Shown: positions 44,004 to 52,745 of the stretch, piece after piece
Layout: every line of letters begins with the position of its first letter
Numbering within the stretch: the stretch's first letter is position 1
NCBI GenBank assembly: GCA_026387665.1
Contig: JAPLLG010000013.1
Location: forward strand, 124,001 to 188,000
DNA length: 64,000 nt
Reading direction: 5' to 3'
DNA from: Nitrospirota bacterium
GTDB taxonomy: Bacteria; Nitrospirota; Nitrospiria; Nitrospirales; Nitrospiraceae
The notes under the pieces: model-generated
Database searches by the model: none
The model's input: only the letters and a program-made list of their open reading frames with translations
Told to the model about the DNA's origin: nothing
Translations under genes and position numbers: made by a program

Positions 44004-47000
44004 GATCCTCCGAAGCTGGCGGCATCGAGAGTTCCTCGGAAACTGGCTTCACTGATGCACGAGGCTGAGTCAATCGACGAATCACCACATAAAATAGCGG
44101 CACGAAGAAGATCGCAAGGAACGTGGCAGCCAACATCCCGCCCATCACGCCGGTTCCGATCGACTGGCGGCTTGAGGCCCCGGCGCCAGTGGCCACGACC
44201 AGCGGGACCATGCCGAAGATAAAAGCCATGGAGGTCATGATGATCGGGCGAAACCGCAGCCTGGCCGCTTCCAGCGCCGCCTCGATCAGCGGACGTCCCG
44301 CCTCATAGCGGGTATTGGCAAACTCCACGATCAGGATCGCATTCTTGGCAGAGAGGCCAATCAAGGTCACCAGCCCGATCTGAAAGTACATGTCGTTTTC
44401 GAACCCGCGCATCCAAACGGCGGTGAGCGCGCCGAAAATCGCAAAGGGCACAGCCAGGATCACCGCAAAGGGTACGACCCAACTCTCGAACTGGGCCGCC
44501 AACACCAGGAACACCATGAGGAGGCCCACCGCAAAGACCTGACCGGACTGGCCGCCCACCCGGCGCTCCTGAAACGAAATGTTGCTCCAGTCGATCGCAT
44601 AGCCCTGCGGCACGAGCACCTCTTTGCCCACACGATCGAGCGCTTCGAGGGCCTGGCCGGAACTATAGCCTGGCGCAGCCGCGCCCAGCACTAAGGCAGT
44701 GTTATAGCCATTGAAGTGATTCACCGGATCAGGGCCGCTCTGATACTCCGTCGTCACGACGGTATTGAGGGGGATCATGTTCGTCCCCTGGGCGGTGTGA
44801 GCCCGCACATAAATTCTCGAAATATCCTGAGGGGTGGCCCGGTACTCCGCTTCCGCCTCCGTCTGCACATGATAGACGCGGCCGAATTTCACAAAATCGT
44901 TGATGTAGAAATTGCCGAAGTAGGCCTGCAACGTATCAAAGATATCCGAGATCGGGATGCCCAGGGCCTTCGCCCGCTCCCGATTCACATGGACATAGAG
45001 TCGCGGCGAGGAGACGCGAAAGTTCGTCCCCACCCGGCCGATCGCCGGTTCCTTCTGCGCCCGCTCAACGAATTGCTGCGCGACTGAAGCAAACCGTTTG
45101 AAGTCCCCGCCGCTGGGATCCTGCAACTGCGCGGAGAATCCCCCGACGGCCCCCACGCCACGGATCGCCGGCGCATTGAATGCCAGCAGCAACGCTTCAG
45201 GAATCTTCGCGAACTCGGCATAGGCGGCGCCGACCAGCGCCTTCGCATGGCTCTGCGGATCCGTTCGTTCGTCCCAGAGCGTCAGCGGCACGAACATCGT
45301 CGCAGAATTCGGCCCTCTGGTACCGAACACAAAGTTCTGACCGGACATGGCATCGGTCGAATGAACCGCCGGATTCGCCTGGAAAAACCGCTCAACCCGT
45401 TCGAGCACCGCATCGGTCCGCTGCTTCGACGCTCCGTCCGGCAGCTGCGCCACCACGATGAAATAGCCCTGGTCCTCTTCCGGAAGAAAACTTTTCGGCA
45501 GGGCCTTGAAGAGGCCGACCGAGACCACGAGGAGCACCCCGAACAGCAGCAGCACCAACAGAGGCCGCGCTGTGAATCCTCCCACCGCTGCCGTATAGCC
45601 CCGCTGCGTCCGGCTGAAGGTCCGGTCGAAGAAGGCCCAGAACCAGTTCCGTCCTTCCTGCTGCGGTACGAGGACCATCGCGCAGAGCGCGGGACTCAGC
45701 GTCAGCGCCACGAACCCGGACACGGTCACAGAAATCGCAATCGTCGCGGCGAATTGCTTATAGAGCGCGCCGGTGATCCCGCCGACAAACCCGACCGGGA
45801 CGAACACGGACACCAGCACCAACACGATGGCGATGATCGGAGCCGTCACTTCGCTCATCGCCCGCTTAGCCGCGTCTCTGGCGGACAGACGATCTTCGCG
45901 CATGTGGCGCTCGACATTTTCCACGACCACGATGGCGTCGTCCACGACGATTCCGATGGCCAAGACCATCCCAAACAGTGTGATCGTGTTGATGGAGAAC
46001 CCCAGCGCATAGAGTCCGACAAATGTGCCGATCAGCGAAACCGGCACAGCGATCGCAGGAATGATGGTGGCCCGCCAGCTTTGGAGAAACAAATAGACCA
46101 CCAGCACGACCAGGACCATCGCCTCCGCCAATGTCTTGACCACTTCTTTGATCGAGACTTCGATAAAACGCGTGGTGTCATAGGGAATGTCGTAGGTCAC
46201 GCCGGACGGAAAATTCTTGGTCAGTTCGTCCATCTGCGCGCGTGTGCGGCGCACCGTGTCGAGGGCATTGGCCCCCGGAGAAAGGAAAGTCAGGATGAAG
46301 GTGGTGGGTTTGCTGTTCCAGCGTCCCTCCAGGGCATAGGACTGGGCGCCCAATTCGATACGCGCCACATCCTTGAGCCGAACCATAGAACCGTCCGGCA
46401 ATGCGCGAACGATCAGCTCTTCGAAGTCCTTCACCTCGGTCAGCCGGCCCTTCGTGATGATGGGAATCGTCAACTCGGTGCCCAGAGGCGCCGGCTCCCG
46501 CCCGATGGTCCCGGATGGGTAATCGCGATTCTGTTCTCGAATCACGGCTGCGATATCGCTCGGCACGAGGCCCAACTTCGCCATGAGCAGGGGATTGAGG
46601 ATGATCCTCATGCTGTAATTCTGTTGCCCGAACACCACCGCATCCCCGATGCCCTTGACCCGCTTCAAGTCATCGACCACCCGGAGCGTCGCGTAGTTCG
46701 AGAGAAAGACCGCGTCGTGCAAGGGATCGGTCGACTTCAGCACGATCACCGCGACGAGGTCCGGGGACACCTTCTTCACGGTCACACCCTGCCGGATGAC
46801 TTCCGTCGGCAGCTGCGGCTCGGCAAGCTTTTGGCGATTCTGGGTTTGGACCTGGGCGATGTCCGGATCGGTGCCGATCTCGAACGTCAGTTTAATGGTC
46901 ACATGCCCGTCGTTGCTGCTGGTGGAGTCGAAATACAATAAATTATCGATACCGGGAAGCGTGACCTCGATCGGCCTGGCGACCGACTCGGCTGCCACTT

Positions 47001-47166
47001 CCGCGCTGGCGCCGGGATAATCCGCATCAATCTGCACGACCGGCGGAGTAATCTCCGGGAACTGGGCGACCGGCAAGAACTGCAACGCGAGGAGCCCCAT
47101 CACGACAATGATGATGGACACCACCGACGCGAGAATCGGCCGGTCGATGAAGACGTGCGACGTCAC
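43996..47166 (-). CDS. RND multidrug efflux transporter (AcrB/MexB, HAE-1 type)
   Basis: The protein has 1056 residues. The N-terminus FIDRPILASVVSIIIVVMGL, the porter domains, and transmembrane helix 4 with GIVVDDAIVVVENVERHMRE (proton-relay acidic pair) are full-length features. FVPVGFVGGITGALYKQFA, the second-half repeats and the C-terminal GIGTGVMGGMLAATFLAIFF complete the AcrB pattern. It exchanges protons for drugs or amphiphiles across the inner membrane. It stands in the operon order adaptor-transporter-outer-membrane factor (48358 to 42576). No TetR or MarR-type regulator is adjacent. Confidence 0.97.
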   Translation of the reverse strand: MTSHVFIDRPILASVVSIIIVVMGLLALQFLPVAQFPEITPPVVQIDADYPGASAEVAAESVARPIEVTLPGIDNLLYFDSTSSNDGHVTIKLTFEIGTDPDIAQVQTQNRQKLAEPQLPTEVIRQGVTVKKVSPDLVAVIVLKSTDPLHDAVFLSNYATLRVVDDLKRVKGIGDAVVFGQQNYSMRIILNPLLMAKLGLVPSDIAAVIREQNRDYPSGTIGREPAPLGTELTIPIITKGRLTEVKDFEELIVRALPDGSMVRLKDVARIELGAQSYALEGRWNSKPTTFILTFLSPGANALDTVRRTRAQMDELTKNFPSGVTYDIPYDTTRFIEVSIKEVVKTLAEAMVLVVLVVYLFLQSWRATIIPAIAVPVSLIGTFVGLYALGFSINTITLFGMVLAIGIVVDDAIVVVENVERHMREDRLSARDAAKRAMSEVTAPIIAIVLVLVSVFVPVGFVGGITGALYKQFAATIAISVTVSGFVALTLSPALCAMVLVPQQEGRNWFWAFFDRTFSRTQRGYTAAVGGFTARPLLVLLLFGVLLVVSVGLFKALPKSFLPEEDQGYFIVVAQLPDGASKQRTDAVLERVERFFQANPAVHSTDAMSGQNFVFGTRGPNSATMFVPLTLWDERTDPQSHAKALVGAAYAEFAKIPEALLLAFNAPAIRGVGAVGGFSAQLQDPSGGDFKRFASVAQQFVERAQKEPAIGRVGTNFRVSSPRLYVHVNRERAKALGIPISDIFDTLQAYFGNFYINDFVKFGRVYHVQTEAEAEYRATPQDISRIYVRAHTAQGTNMIPLNTVVTTEYQSGPDPVNHFNGYNTALVLGAAAPGYSSGQALEALDRVGKEVLVPQGYAIDWSNISFQERRVGGQSGQVFAVGLLMVFLVLAAQFESWVVPFAVILAVPFAIFGALTAVWMRGFENDMYFQIGLVTLIGLSAKNAILIVEFANTRYEAGRPLIEAALEAARLRFRPIIMTSMAFIFGMVPLVVATGAGASSRQSIGTGVMGGMLAATFLAIFFVPLFYVVIRRLTQPRASVKPVSEELSMPPASEDHA

Positions 47167-47176
47167 AAATGATCCT

Positions 47177-48358
47177 TTATTGAGGCCTGGAAGGAACGGA
47201 GTCCGCGGCCGGCACAGGGGCTGCGCCCCAGGGAACGGCCTTCACCGGCGCGCCGGGACCGATCTTCATCAATCCGTTCACCACCACGCGATCGCCCTGG
47301 CTCAGGCCTCGCTCAATGAACCACTGGTCCCCTTTCCAGTCGGACGCGGCCACGGCCCGGATTTCGATCTTTTCGTCCTGGTTCACCACATAGACAAAGG
47401 GGCCCTGGGGACCTTGCAGGACGGCTCGTTGAGGAATGAGGATCGCGTCCGTCTTTGTATCGCCGGTGAAACGCACCTTCACAAACTGGCCCGGCAAAAG
47501 AATTCGCTGCGGATTGGGGAAGGTGATTCTAGTTTGACGGGAACCGGTTTCCGTCCGCAGGCCCGGGTCCAGGAGATCGAGCACCCCTTCATGGGGATAG
47601 ACCGTGCCATCCATCAGCGTGAGCTGGCCTCGCAACTGGTAGACCCCCGGATGATGAATTTTCTTCGACTCGATGTCCCGCCGCCGCTTGAGAATGAACG
47701 TCTCCGGCACACTCACCACCACATACATGGGATCGACGCGGTGGACGATCGTCAACAAATCCGTTTGCGCCGACACCAGGCGCCCTTCGTAGTAACGGCT
47801 CCGTTCGATCAAACCATCGATGGGGGAAGTAATGAGCGTATTGTCGAGATCGAACTGCGCCTTGGTCAGCTCGGCATGCGCGCCTTGCAGCAGCGCTCTG
47901 GCGGCAAGGCCTCCGGCCATGGCATCGTCGACATCTTTCTGGCTGACCGCCTGTTGCGCGAGGAGCGGTTTCACACGGGCCAAGTCCTGTCTTGCTTGCA
48001 CAAACCGCGCTTCCGCCTCGGCAATCTTGGCTTTCGCCAGCGCTACGGCGGCTTGGAACGGGACGGGATCGATCTGATAGAGGGGGGCGCCCTTCTTGAC
48101 GTCGCGCCCTTCCTGATACAACAAGGCCTTCAAGAGACCAGTCACTTGCGAACGAATCTCCACCGGGCGCGAAGCCTCGGCCTGCCCGATGAATTCCGGT
48201 TCGTCCGGAATCGTCTGGCTGGTCACCGTCACGACCTCGACCCGTGGAACTTGCGGGGCATGCGCCGACCCAGCCTCTTGCTTGCAGCCAGCCCCCTGGG
48301 CCAATGACAGCACCAAGAGCCCCAGGATGACATGACGCGGCCTCTGTACAAACGTCAC
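47177..48358 (-). CDS. RND efflux periplasmic adaptor (AcrA/MexA family lipoprotein)
   Basis: The protein has 393 residues. The signal peptide ends in a lipobox-like AQGAGC. The barrel-sandwich hybrid has VEIRSQVTGLLKALLYQEGR, the alpha-hairpin spans about 95-150 (AKAKIAEAEARFVQARQDLA), and the lipoyl half-motif TLITSPIDGLIERSRYYEG follows. Beta-barrel and membrane-proximal domains come last, ending in VNGLMKIGPGAPVKAV. It bridges the RND pump to the outer-membrane factor. It is the first gene of the three-gene operon, and the transporter follows 10 nt later. Confidence 0.95.
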   Translation of the reverse strand: MTFVQRPRHVILGLLVLSLAQGAGCKQEAGSAHAPQVPRVEVVTVTSQTIPDEPEFIGQAEASRPVEIRSQVTGLLKALLYQEGRDVKKGAPLYQIDPVPFQAAVALAKAKIAEAEARFVQARQDLARVKPLLAQQAVSQKDVDDAMAGGLAARALLQGAHAELTKAQFDLDNTLITSPIDGLIERSRYYEGRLVSAQTDLLTIVHRVDPMYVVVSVPETFILKRRRDIESKKIHHPGVYQLRGQLTLMDGTVYPHEGVLDLLDPGLRTETGSRQTRITFPNPQRILLPGQFVKVRFTGDTKTDAILIPQRAVLQGPQGPFVYVVNQDEKIEIRAVAASDWKGDQWFIERGLSQGDRVVVNGLMKIGPGAPVKAVPWGAAPVPAADSVPSRPQ

Positions 48359-48446
48359 AACGACCTTTCCATTAAACCAACTGAACAGGTGACGAGTCTA
48401 CCTCTTTGCCATGCTTTATCTCTACTCCGCTACTACGGTGGGACGA

Positions 48447-48893
48447 TCAGAGTGAAAGGGGCTTGATCGGTGACAGGACCGCGCCAGGATCCTGTTTCCA
48501 CAGTGATTCCTCGGCATCCACATACAGTTCCACTTCGTTGCCGTCAGGATCGCGCAAGTAAAGGCTTTGGCTTACGGTGTGATCGCTCATACCGTCTATC
48601 ACAACTCCGGCCTGTTCCAGTTCACGTTTCGCCATCCTGAGTTCCTCGAGACTGTCCCCCACTTTAATGCCGATGTGGTACAGCCCTCGCCTATGACCCT
48701 GCAACGGTCCCGGCGCATCACCGACCTGGATCAGCAACAGCTCGTGATGGGTCCGGCCAGAGGTCAAGGCCGCCGCCGCACCGTTGAAGACCCGTCCAAT
48801 TTCCTTAAATCCAAGCAGGTCGCGATAGAATGCCAGGGACTGCTCCAAATTTTTCACATAGAACACCACGTGGCCGAGATAATGAGCCTTCAT
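48447..48893 (-). CDS. VOC-superfamily protein (glyoxalase/dioxygenase fold), copy 1
   Basis: The protein has 148 residues from an ATG with a strong GGGAGGTG ribosome site. The frame extends 100 codons upstream, antisense-like, and that part was rejected. Two beta-alpha-beta-beta-beta repeats are present: LGHVVFYVKNLEQSLAFYRD, then YHIGIKVGDSLEELRMAKRE, with the metal-type positions His (GHVVFYV), His (THHELLLIQV), His (YHIGIKV) and Glu (DGNEVELYVD). A catechol-dioxygenase-like (extradiol) or glyoxalase role is possible. The substrate is unknown. Confidence 0.88.
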   Translation of the reverse strand: MKAHYLGHVVFYVKNLEQSLAFYRDLLGFKEIGRVFNGAAAALTSGRTHHELLLIQVGDAPGPLQGHRRGLYHIGIKVGDSLEELRMAKRELEQAGVVIDGMSDHTVSQSLYLRDPDGNEVELYVDAEESLWKQDPGAVLSPIKPLSL

Positions 48894-48897
48894 GAGT

Positions 48898-49308
48898 TCA
48901 CCTCCCGAACGTGATACCAGCCTTTTGGACTTCCTGGTAGGGGAGAAGCCAGACCAGCGATTCATCGCTGAGATCTCCAACCTGAATACGATTCCCCCAG
49001 GGATCGCGGAAGTCGCAACGAAAGCCGGGCGCCAGTTTGAGTTTGTATTTGTTGATGAGCTTCTTCCGCACTTCCTTGATTTGTTTCTCGTCACGGACCA
49101 TGAGACCGAAATGCTTGGTGCGGTCCGGTTGCAGTATGTCCACTTCAAAGATCGCCATGAATTGGTGCTCGCCCAGCTTGCACCAGGCAGCGCCTTCCCC
49201 GCCACGGAGCATCTTCAAGCCAAAGACATCGGAATAGAACTTCACTGCTTTCTTGGCGTCGGTGACTTCAATGACGATGTGGTTACATCCGTAGACTTGA
49301 ACTGCCAT
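48898..49308 (-). CDS. VOC-superfamily protein, copy 2
   Basis: The protein has 136 residues. CNHIVIEVTDAKKAVKFYSD and FGLKMLRGGEGAAWCKLGEH mark the first beta-alpha unit. KHFGLMVRDEKQIKEVRKKL and FRDPWGNRIQVGDLSDESLV form the second. It is unlike copy 1 in sequence but has the same fold. His and Glu metal positions are partly present (CNHIVI, TKHFGL), and the last ligand position is uncertain. Its start overlaps the stop of the DsbA-like gene, and its stop lies 4 nt before copy 1, so the three are one operon. Confidence 0.87.
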   Translation of the reverse strand: MAVQVYGCNHIVIEVTDAKKAVKFYSDVFGLKMLRGGEGAAWCKLGEHQFMAIFEVDILQPDRTKHFGLMVRDEKQIKEVRKKLINKYKLKLAPGFRCDFRDPWGNRIQVGDLSDESLVWLLPYQEVQKAGITFGR

Positions 49309-49961
49309 CAGGCCCCTTCCTTTCTTTCCATGACTGTATCCTTTGCCTGCTGAAGGGCAGACACAAAGATGTCGGGCGGCTGGGCACCGGAGATCGAAAT
49401 ACTGCCGTTGAGGAGAAAATAGGGAACCCCGCGAATGCCCAACCGATGCCCGGCCTCCTCTTCGGCTCGAACTTCTTGAACGGCCCGGTCACTGGACAGA
49501 AACGCCCGAACCTCTTCGCGATTGAGCCCACTATCTGCTGCGACCTCAGTCAACGAATCGAGATTCCCGATATCGCGTCCCTCCGTGAAGTAGGAGAAAA
49601 AGAGCGCCTCAACCACCTCATCCTGACAACCCTGCTGTCCCGCAAACCAAATAAGCCGATGGGCATCGAAGGTATTCGGCGTCCGGACGATCCGATCGAA
49701 AGCAAACTCAATCCCCTCTGCTTCGCCAGCTTGGGCCACCCGACCTTCCATTGTTTGCAAAGCCTCGGCTCCGCCGAATTTCGCTTCGAGATAGGTGCGT
49801 CGATCCAAGCCTTCCTTCGGCATCGTCGGATTCAATTCAAAGGGTCGCCACAAAACCTGAGCCAGTTGGGCGGATCCGACCTGCTCGAGCGCCTGTTCTA
49901 ATCGGCGTTTACCAATGAAACACCAGGGACAGATTACATCGGAATAGATTTCAATCTTCAT
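49308..49961 (-). CDS. DsbA-family oxidoreductase (FrnE type)
   Basis: The protein has 217 residues, cytosolic (no signal peptide). The thioredoxin-fold active site is YSDVICPWCFIGKRRLEQAL with Cys11 and Cys14. An all-helical insertion follows (about 70-150), and then the cis-Pro loop GIRGVPYFLLNGSISISGAQ. This is the FrnE/2-hydroxychromene-2-carboxylate-isomerase-like branch of DsbA proteins. Some members are glutathione-dependent. It is the first gene of a three-gene operon with the two VOC proteins (ATG/TGA overlap at 49308). Confidence 0.93.
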   Translation of the reverse strand: MKIEIYSDVICPWCFIGKRRLEQALEQVGSAQLAQVLWRPFELNPTMPKEGLDRRTYLEAKFGGAEALQTMEGRVAQAGEAEGIEFAFDRIVRTPNTFDAHRLIWFAGQQGCQDEVVEALFFSYFTEGRDIGNLDSLTEVAADSGLNREEVRAFLSSDRAVQEVRAEEEAGHRLGIRGVPYFLLNGSISISGAQPPDIFVSALQQAKDTVMERKEGA

Positions 49962-49990
49962 AGCTTGCGCTGCTGATCTGAAACGGTCTC

Positions 49991-50851
49991 TCAGTCCAGA
50001 TGCCCCATCTTTCCTGCACGGTAGTCATTGACGGCTTGCGCCAGTTCGTCCTGCCGATTCATGACGAAGGGTCCGTACCGTGCAATCGGCTCGTGGATCG
50101 GCTCCCCCGCCATCACCAGCAGCATCGAATCCTCTTGCGCGTCGAGCAGGATCGGTTCGCCGGAGCTGGCCAACACGGCCAACTGCGCCTCAGTGACCGG
50201 TTTCGATCCGTTCACCATTACCTGCCCGCTGAGTACGAACAGAGCCACGTTCCAGCCAGCGGTGAATGTGAGGGCCGTGCCCCGTTGCGCCAGGAGGCGA
50301 AGGTCAAGGAGCTGCATGGGCGTGACCGTCCTAGCCGGTCCCTTGGCTCCGCCGAATTCGCCTGCGATCACCCGGACCGATCCGGCCCCTCCCTCCAGCG
50401 GCACAATGGGAATCGCCTCGCTCACCAGAGCTTGATATCTCGGCTCGGTCATTTTAGAGGCGGCGGGCAAGTTGACCCAGAGTTGGACCGCCTGCAATGT
50501 CCCGCCCTGCTTGGCCCAATCCCGCTCATGCCGCTCCTCGTGCACAACCCCGGAAGCGGCCGTCATCCATTGCACGTCGCCCGGACCGATCACGCCGGAG
50601 TTCCCCGCAGAATCGCGATGCGCCACTCTGCCTTGATACACGATCGTGACGGTTTCAAATCCACGGTGAGGATGCTCACCAACGCCGCGCGGGTGATCCG
50701 TCGCGGGATAGAAGGTCGGTCCCGCATAGTCCAACATGAGAAAGGGACTGACGTCGCGATCGATCTCATTGCTCGGAAACAGATTCCGCACATGAAACCC
50801 GTCGCCGACCACATGGGTCGAGCCTGGCTCATACAGACGAACCTGATCCAT
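49991..50851 (-). CDS. Pirin-family protein
   Basis: The protein has 286 residues from the ATG following GGGAGGA. Two upstream ATGs sit on the ribosome site itself and are unlikely. The N-terminal cupin carries the metal ligands GEHPHRGFETVTIVYQG and VVHEERHE. A second cupin (VTPMQLLDLRLLAQRGTALT) and the C-terminal GEPIHEPIARYGPFVMN are normal for the family. Bacterial pirins are quercetinases or regulators, and the function here is not deducible. It lies 29 nt upstream of the DsbA-like gene, possibly in the same transcript. Confidence 0.93.
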   Translation of the reverse strand: MDQVRLYEPGSTHVVGDGFHVRNLFPSNEIDRDVSPFLMLDYAGPTFYPATDHPRGVGEHPHRGFETVTIVYQGRVAHRDSAGNSGVIGPGDVQWMTAASGVVHEERHERDWAKQGGTLQAVQLWVNLPAASKMTEPRYQALVSEAIPIVPLEGGAGSVRVIAGEFGGAKGPARTVTPMQLLDLRLLAQRGTALTFTAGWNVALFVLSGQVMVNGSKPVTEAQLAVLASSGEPILLDAQEDSMLLVMAGEPIHEPIARYGPFVMNRQDELAQAVNDYRAGKMGHLD

Positions 50852-51047
50852 CATTCCTCCCATTGCCTCATGACAGGATCCACCGACAATTCATGTGTGA
50901 TTATACTGAATTCTAGCCGGAACTAGGGGAGGGGGGTCTTCTTATCAAAAGTCGGCTAATCCAATCATCTACTACGCGACGTCGAGCGAGGCCCTTCCGA
51001 GGGCGCGCGCTCCGGGAGCACGGGACAATGCTAGACCGCTTCGTTGC

Positions 51048-51521
51048 TCACCTTCGATCCTTCATCGCTCGCTCCACTTCGCGGCTGGCTTCACGCGACT
51101 TGTCGGATTCCCGGCGGTCATGCTGCTTCTTGCCTTTGGCCAACCCGAGTTCGACCTTAGCCAGGCCCCGATTGGAAAAATAGATGCGGAGCGGGATGAT
51201 CGTGAGCCCTTGCTGCTTCGTCTTCACGAGGAGCTTGTTGATCTCCTTGCGATGAAGAAGCAGTTTCCTGGTACGTAGCGGCTCGTGATTCGAAAGGTTC
51301 CCGTGGCTGTAGGGACTGATGTGGCAATGGTGAAGAAAGATCTGGCCCTCTTTCACGCTGGCATAGCTATCTGACAGGTTCACACGCCCCTCGCGCAGAG
51401 ATTTGACCTCCGTGCCCTGGAGCATGATGCCCGCCTCGAACTTCTCTTCGATGAAATAGTCGTGGTACGCCTTGCGGTTCGTGACCACCGCTTTTTCGAA
51501 GCTGGCTCTCTCTTTCCCCAT
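51048..51521 (-). CDS. smpB: SsrA-binding protein SmpB
   Basis: The protein has 157 residues. TNRKAYHDYFIEEKFEAGIM, LQGTEVKSLREGRVNLSDSY, LHHCHISPYSHGNLSNHEPL and RTRKLLLHRKEINKLL mark the OB-fold. The C-terminal tail GKKQHDRRESDKSREASREV mimics mRNA in the ribosome. SmpB is required for tmRNA activity, and the cognate ssrA is at 37635-37984. The gene stands alone on this strand between pirin and the divergent dciA. Confidence 0.97.
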   Translation of the reverse strand: MGKERASFEKAVVTNRKAYHDYFIEEKFEAGIMLQGTEVKSLREGRVNLSDSYASVKEGQIFLHHCHISPYSHGNLSNHEPLRTRKLLLHRKEINKLLVKTKQQGLTIIPLRIYFSNRGLAKVELGLAKGKKQHDRRESDKSREASREVERAMKDRR

Positions 51522-51652
51522 CAGGCGTCAGACTTTCATGGTCAAAAGATCGGTCGCGGTTCACTCTCTGCTCAGGATACCAGGAAACGACCGTCCTGGC
51601 ATGATGGAACGCGGCTGCTGATTGCCACAGCAATTTTTGCTATGATGCCGCC

Positions 51653-52141
51653 ATGCGAGGACTTGGCCCCATCGATTCGATCTCCAGCATCCTTGAGGGG
51701 CTGGCTCGCCGCCTGGGTCTCGAATCCAAACTGCTGGAAAGCCGCTTGCGCCGAGACTGGGTCTCCATCGTCGGAGAGCCCATCGCGTCCAATACCTGGC
51801 CGGACCAGATTCGCTACAAGAAGCTCTATCTCCTGGTCCATAACAGTGTCTGGCTGCACCAGCTCACGTTCCTCAAACCGACACTCATCCAGAAACTCAA
51901 CCAGGTCGCCGGCTCGGAAGTCGTCACCGATATCGTATTGAAGATAGGGGAACTGCCGGAAGCCGACCGGGCACCCGCGTCACCCGAGGCCCTTCACGAG
52001 GCCACTCCGCCTGCGAGCGACGAGTTGCTCGCGGAAATCTCGGAGCATGTGACCGCGATCCAGGATCCGGATCTTCGCAATCACCTGGCGCAGCTCATGG
52101 CGCAGTCGCTGGCTCAACCGCGCGGGCCGAAGGCACGCTGA
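51653..52141 (+). CDS. dciA: DUF721/DciA-type replicative helicase operator
   Basis: The protein has 162 residues. The N-terminal DUF721 core has ILEGLARRLGLESKLLESRL, RDWVSIVGEPIASNTWPDQI and LYLLVHNSVWLHQLTFLKPT, followed by LIQKLNQVAGSEVVTDIVLK. Proteins of this family (DciA) load or remodel DnaB helicase at the origin in bacteria that lack DnaC/DnaI. Its place beside gyrA-gyrB-dnaN-dnaA fits that role. The C-terminal helical tail continues to 52141 and overlaps, tail to tail, the opposite-strand gene ending at 52095. Confidence 0.85.
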   Translation: MRGLGPIDSISSILEGLARRLGLESKLLESRLRRDWVSIVGEPIASNTWPDQIRYKKLYLLVHNSVWLHQLTFLKPTLIQKLNQVAGSEVVTDIVLKIGELPEADRAPASPEALHEATPPASDELLAEISEHVTAIQDPDLRNHLAQLMAQSLAQPRGPKAR

Positions 52142-52703
52142 GCGGCCCTTTGAAAAGTTGCCGGGCATAGACCTGCGTCGCCGCCGTCTCCGGACCATCC
52201 AACAGGGGACCGATCCGCCCCTCTTCCTCCGACTCCGTCAGCTGGTACAACCCCCGCAAGGCCTTCCGAAATCCGTCCCGCACATCCCGCTCTTTCCCGA
52301 GCAGGTACTTGTGCAACATCGCCGGCTCCGCCCAGGCATCGAGGGAGAAGATATAAATGGTAAGGAAGCGATAGCGCTCGGTCGGATCGTCTGGCGTCGT
52401 CGGCCGCACCTTCATCGGTCCGAAGTTTCTCGTCTCATGGCCGACTTTGCGAAAACGCTCGATGAGCGTTTCGATTTCACCGTCGCTCGTCCAGGGCGGA
52501 ACATGGATCGCGACGGAGGTTTCCTCCTGCGATCCGATGCTATAGGGAGGGATCGACCGGTCGGGACGGCTAAGATACATCCCGCCCCAGATCAGAGCGA
52601 AGGACCCGACCAAGACGCCGATAGCCAACTTGACGACCGTATCCAGCGGCTTTTTCGCCTTGGATCCGGAAGGGGACGTTGGAGAAGAATCCTGCTCATG
52701 CAT
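52095..52703 (-). CDS. Membrane-anchored hypothetical protein
   Basis: The protein has 202 residues from the ATG at 52703. An ATG at 52721 would add six. A Ser/Pro/Lys-rich cytosolic N-terminus precedes one transmembrane helix (VVKLAIGVLVGSFALIWGGM). A soluble domain follows with SIGSQEETSVAIHVPPWTSD and RYRFLTIYIFSLDAWAEPAM. I do not recognise a family. The last 47 nt overlap dciA on the opposite strand. It starts 42 nt from the gyrA stop and may be the distal gene of the dnaA-dnaN-gyrB-gyrA run. Confidence 0.72.
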   Translation of the reverse strand: MHEQDSSPTSPSGSKAKKPLDTVVKLAIGVLVGSFALIWGGMYLSRPDRSIPPYSIGSQEETSVAIHVPPWTSDGEIETLIERFRKVGHETRNFGPMKVRPTTPDDPTERYRFLTIYIFSLDAWAEPAMLHKYLLGKERDVRDGFRKALRGLYQLTESEEEGRIGPLLDGPETAATQVYARQLFKGPLSVPSARAVEPATAP

Positions 52704-52745
52704 GGAAGGCTCAACGAACAAGGCATAGAATGCCGCGCATATCCG

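Noticed and set aside
45247..46941. A 564-codon open frame opposite the RND transporter gene
   Set aside because: It is antisense to a full-length AcrB-type gene, with Arg/His/Gln-rich low-complexity translation and no recognisable domain.
48894..49205. 100-residue N-terminal extension of the first VOC gene
   Set aside because: The extension overlaps the second VOC gene in another frame and is not VOC-like. A strong ribosome site marks the ATG at 48893.
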